From contig NZ_RAPZ01000015.1 of NCBI RefSeq assembly GCF_003610375.1, forward strand, positions 157,071-221,070: a DNA stretch of 64,000 nt. Reading direction: 5' to 3'. This document shows positions 62,089-64,000 of the stretch, one piece after another; within the stretch, counting starts at the first letter, position 1; each line of letters opens with the position of its first letter. The notes beneath the pieces are model-generated. The model was not told where the DNA came from and made no database searches. It saw only the letters and a program-made list of their open reading frames with translations. The position numbers and the translations under genes are program-made. This DNA is from Sphingomonas sp. PP-CC-1A-547. GTDB lineage: Bacteria; Pseudomonadota; Alphaproteobacteria; Sphingomonadales; Sphingomonadaceae.

Positions 62089-63600
62089 TTAGGCGGCGAC
62101 CGGCTGCTTCCGCGCGACCGCGATCAGTTCGCGCACAGTCGCCCGCGCAAAGACCAGCATCCACGCAGCATAGACCGCGGCGCCGATCGCCACGAGCACA
62201 ACCAGCCGCCAATGCGCGTCGAGCGGTGGCAACGCTCGATCCACCAGCCCGACGATCAGCGCCATCGCGATCGCCGCCAGTGCCGGCGATGCGACCGCGC
62301 GCGCCACGTCCCGCGCCCGAACGCCGATCACCGGCAGTGTCCGCCAGGCGCTGATCGCCAGATAGAGCGGATAGGCCGTGATCCATGCGACACCCATGCC
62401 GGTCGGGCCCCATTGCACGCCGACCAGGAATGCTGTGGTCAAAATCAGCGCACCGACAGCGCCGTTCTGGACGCCGATCCCCGGACGGCCGCGCGCATCG
62501 GACGCGGGCGTGAACAGCACCTGCAACGTCATGAACGGCATCGCCAGCGCGAGCAGGTGGACGATCGGCGCCGTCTCGCGCCATTTGTCGCCGAGCACGG
62601 TCAGCACCAGCGGCTCGGCGGTCGCGGCCAGCCCCATGTAGAACGGCATCGCGACGATCATCACCATCCGAACGCCTTTCACGAACGCGCGTCCGATCGC
62701 ATCGGGATCGGCCTGCATCCGCGCATAGGCGGAGAAGGCGACCTCGTTGAGCGGCGGCACGAACTTCGAGACGAAGATCTGCGTCAGGAACAGGCTCGTC
62801 GTGTAGATCCCGAGCGTATGCGCGGAGAAGCTGCGCCCGGCGATGAACACGTCGGTCTCGCTCTGCAGGAACCAGAACAGCTGCCCCGCCGCCATCACGC
62901 CGCCATAGCGCGCGATCGTGCCCGCGCCGCGAAAGTCGAAACTTGGCCACACCAGCGACCGCGCGCTCCACGTCATCATCGCCCCGCGCACGCTGAACAG
63001 CACGATCGGCGCGATTACGAGCGTCCAGACGCCAAGGCCATATAATGCGCCGCCCAAAGCAACGCTGGCTGAGGCGATCGACGCAGTGATGTTCGCCTTC
63101 GCCTGGTGGCGAAAGTCCATCGACCTGGAGAGCAGCGCGTACGGCAACGCGATGAAGGGCGTCGTCAGGTATAGCAACGCCTGTACCCGGAGCATCTCGC
63201 CGACGATCGGCTGCCGGTAATAGGCCGACGCAAGCGGCGCCAACGATACCTGTATGATCGCCAGCGTGACATTGAGCAGGATCAGCATGCCGAACAGCTG
63301 GCGAACTTCGCGCTCTGTAATAGTCTTCTGCTGGATCAATCCGCTGGCGAGGCCATAGCCATTGAGCATCCCCATGAAGGTCAGGATGACCTGGCACATC
63401 GCGAACAGGCCGTAATCCGATGGCGCCAGGATACGGATGACGAGGAACGTGGCGCTCCATTGCACGAGCTGCGCAACGATCTGGCTCCCCGACCGCCAGA
63501 TCAACGCACTGCGCACCTGTCCGGCGAGCGAACTCGGTTCGCCGGGAACAGGGGTGGCTGCAACAGGTGCGGGGCTCACGGTGTCCATCGTATCGGGCAT
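62089..63600 (-). CDS. polysaccharide flippase (Wzx/MOP superfamily)
   Basis: 503 residues with 12-14 predicted membrane helices. Oligosaccharide-flippase type: the N-terminal SALIWRSGSQIVAQLVQWSATFLVIRILAPSDYGLFAM is the family signature, followed by IQVSLAPLASAYY and DFRGAGTIARYGGVMAAGQLFWFLQSETDVFIAGR. It moves lipid-linked sugar units across the inner membrane. No polysaccharide cluster is adjacent here, though glycosyltransferases lie 30 kb away. It is convergent with the CBS gene (stops 15 bases apart). Confidence 0.94.
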   Translation of the reverse strand: MPDTMDTVSPAPVAATPVPGEPSSLAGQVRSALIWRSGSQIVAQLVQWSATFLVIRILAPSDYGLFAMCQVILTFMGMLNGYGLASGLIQQKTITEREVRQLFGMLILLNVTLAIIQVSLAPLASAYYRQPIVGEMLRVQALLYLTTPFIALPYALLSRSMDFRHQAKANITASIASASVALGGALYGLGVWTLVIAPIVLFSVRGAMMTWSARSLVWPSFDFRGAGTIARYGGVMAAGQLFWFLQSETDVFIAGRSFSAHTLGIYTTSLFLTQIFVSKFVPPLNEVAFSAYARMQADPDAIGRAFVKGVRMVMIVAMPFYMGLAATAEPLVLTVLGDKWRETAPIVHLLALAMPFMTLQVLFTPASDARGRPGIGVQNGAVGALILTTAFLVGVQWGPTGMGVAWITAYPLYLAISAWRTLPVIGVRARDVARAVASPALAAIAMALIVGLVDRALPPLDAHWRLVVLVAIGAAVYAAWMLVFARATVRELIAVARKQPVAA

Positions 63601-63795
63601 GTAGCGGTAATGGCCTTCACAATCGCTTAAGGCGATGACGTAGAGACGATCGAGCCAAGGCGTCGGACGTGACGTGCAGCGGCAAAGGCGCTGGACGCGA
63701 TCGTCAAACGTGTTGTGATCAGCGGCTTGGAAGGGGTGTGGGGCGTCCTAAACGCGCCAATCCGAGAAAATTGCCACAAATGTGAAAGATTGTGT
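63601..63795. other. upstream region between the flippase gene and the putative rrn promoter
   Basis: About 195 bases with no supported gene. The A/T content rises toward 63760-63795 (GAGAAAATTGCCACAAATGTGAAAGATTGTG), which could be an UP-element-like stretch before the promoter at 63796. Short open frames here overlap that promoter region and are not convincing. Confidence 0.5.
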
Positions 63796-63824
63796 TTGAC
63801 GCGAATCGGAACCCCGCCTAGAGG
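63796..63824 (+). promoter_or_regulatory. probable ribosomal RNA operon promoter
   Basis: TTGACG at 63796-63801 is followed after 15-17 bases by CCTAGAGG (63817-63824), a spacing and -10 form like alphaproteobacterial rrn promoters. An A/T-rich stretch lies upstream. No gene begins downstream before a boxA-like antitermination sequence at 63935, which supports an rRNA leader. Confidence 0.6.
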
Positions 63825-63934
63825 GGTGTCACCGCAGCGAACGGCCTTACGGTCTGGTTGCAGCGGTCGCAAAAAACCAGATGCTGCAAGCTTCTTCTAC
63901 GGGAGGGGTTATGCGAGTGTCGGTATTTTTGTCG

Positions 63935-63949
63935 GCTCTTTGACATTGT
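63935..63949 (+). promoter_or_regulatory. boxA-like antitermination site of an rRNA operon leader
   Basis: GCTCTTTGACATTGT resembles bacterial rRNA boxA (E. coli TGCTCTTTAACAA), the NusB-S10 binding site. It is about 115 bases after the promoter. The remaining bases to 64000 contain no gene, and a 16S rRNA gene is predicted beyond the right edge. Confidence 0.6.
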
Positions 63950-64000
63950 AGGTAAAGATGAAGGGACATGTGGGCGGCGGCTTGCGGTTTCCGGGGTCCT

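Noticed and set aside
63715..63951. 78-codon plus-strand frame near the right edge
   Set aside because: It overlaps the putative rrn promoter and boxA leader, has no Shine-Dalgarno and no recognisable domain.

Overview
This window is a GC-rich (about two thirds G+C) chromosomal segment that looks like an alphaproteobacterium of the Sphingomonas group. The evidence is a C4-type 5-aminolevulinate synthase, an aa3 cytochrome oxidase locus in alphaproteobacterial order (ctaC-ctaD ... ctaB-small ORF-ctaG-ctaE-DUF983-surf1), a DUF4167 gene with a TTG start next to prmC, a complete tol-pal operon, and many intergenic palindromic repeats of types I associate with sphingomonads. The genes are mostly core, and I see no plasmid, prophage, insertion sequence or CRISPR array.

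Layout. 1-8.7 kb: hemA, a Uma2-type protein, an ECF sigma/anti-sigma operon with a lipoprotein and a DUF3429 membrane protein, the rpiB-glyA-small protein-nrdR operon, a GIY-YIG domain read in one frame with a TrmJ-like RNA methyltransferase, and a chorismate mutase. 8.8-14.4 kb: rpsD with its terminator, an exported S9 peptidase divergent from an exported M28 peptidase, and agmatine deiminase. 14.4-25.5 kb (minus strand): the cytochrome oxidase locus running into thrC and an RlmI-like methyltransferase, with a 490-residue membrane protein placed between ctaD and ctaB. 25.6-29.7 kb: pyrE-pdxJ and acpS-lepB-AI-2E transporter. 29.8-36 kb: surface-sugar genes (two GT4-type glycosyltransferases, two polytopic membrane proteins, a DUF2141 protein) and ubiG. 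36-45.5 kb: lysC, a nitronate monooxygenase, small proteins, and ybgC-tolQ-tolR-tolA-tolB-pal. 45.7-56.3 kb: S1/P1 nuclease, isoaspartyl peptidase, acyltransferase, ispG, a DMT transporter, a 2OG-Fe oxygenase, ppa, an M61 peptidase and others. 56.3-61.2 kb: hisS-prfA-prmC-DUF4167. 61.2-64 kb: a CBS protein, a polysaccharide flippase, and at the right edge what looks like the promoter and boxA leader of a ribosomal RNA operon.

The most unusual features are not classical cargo genes. (1) Several families of palindromic repeats sit against, and in places inside, the 5' ends of genes. They supply a Shine-Dalgarno, are read as N-terminal residues, or place a large hairpin on the start codon (GIY-YIG gene, tolB, prmC, the membrane glycosyltransferase at 35 kb). 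(2) The GIY-YIG reading frame is bracketed by two ~50-bp inverted copies of one repeat, and the right copy is translated as part of the linker joining it to the methyltransferase. (3) The 3' part of hisS has a sharply lower G+C and an atypical C-terminal domain, which suggests a mosaic aminoacyl-tRNA synthetase.
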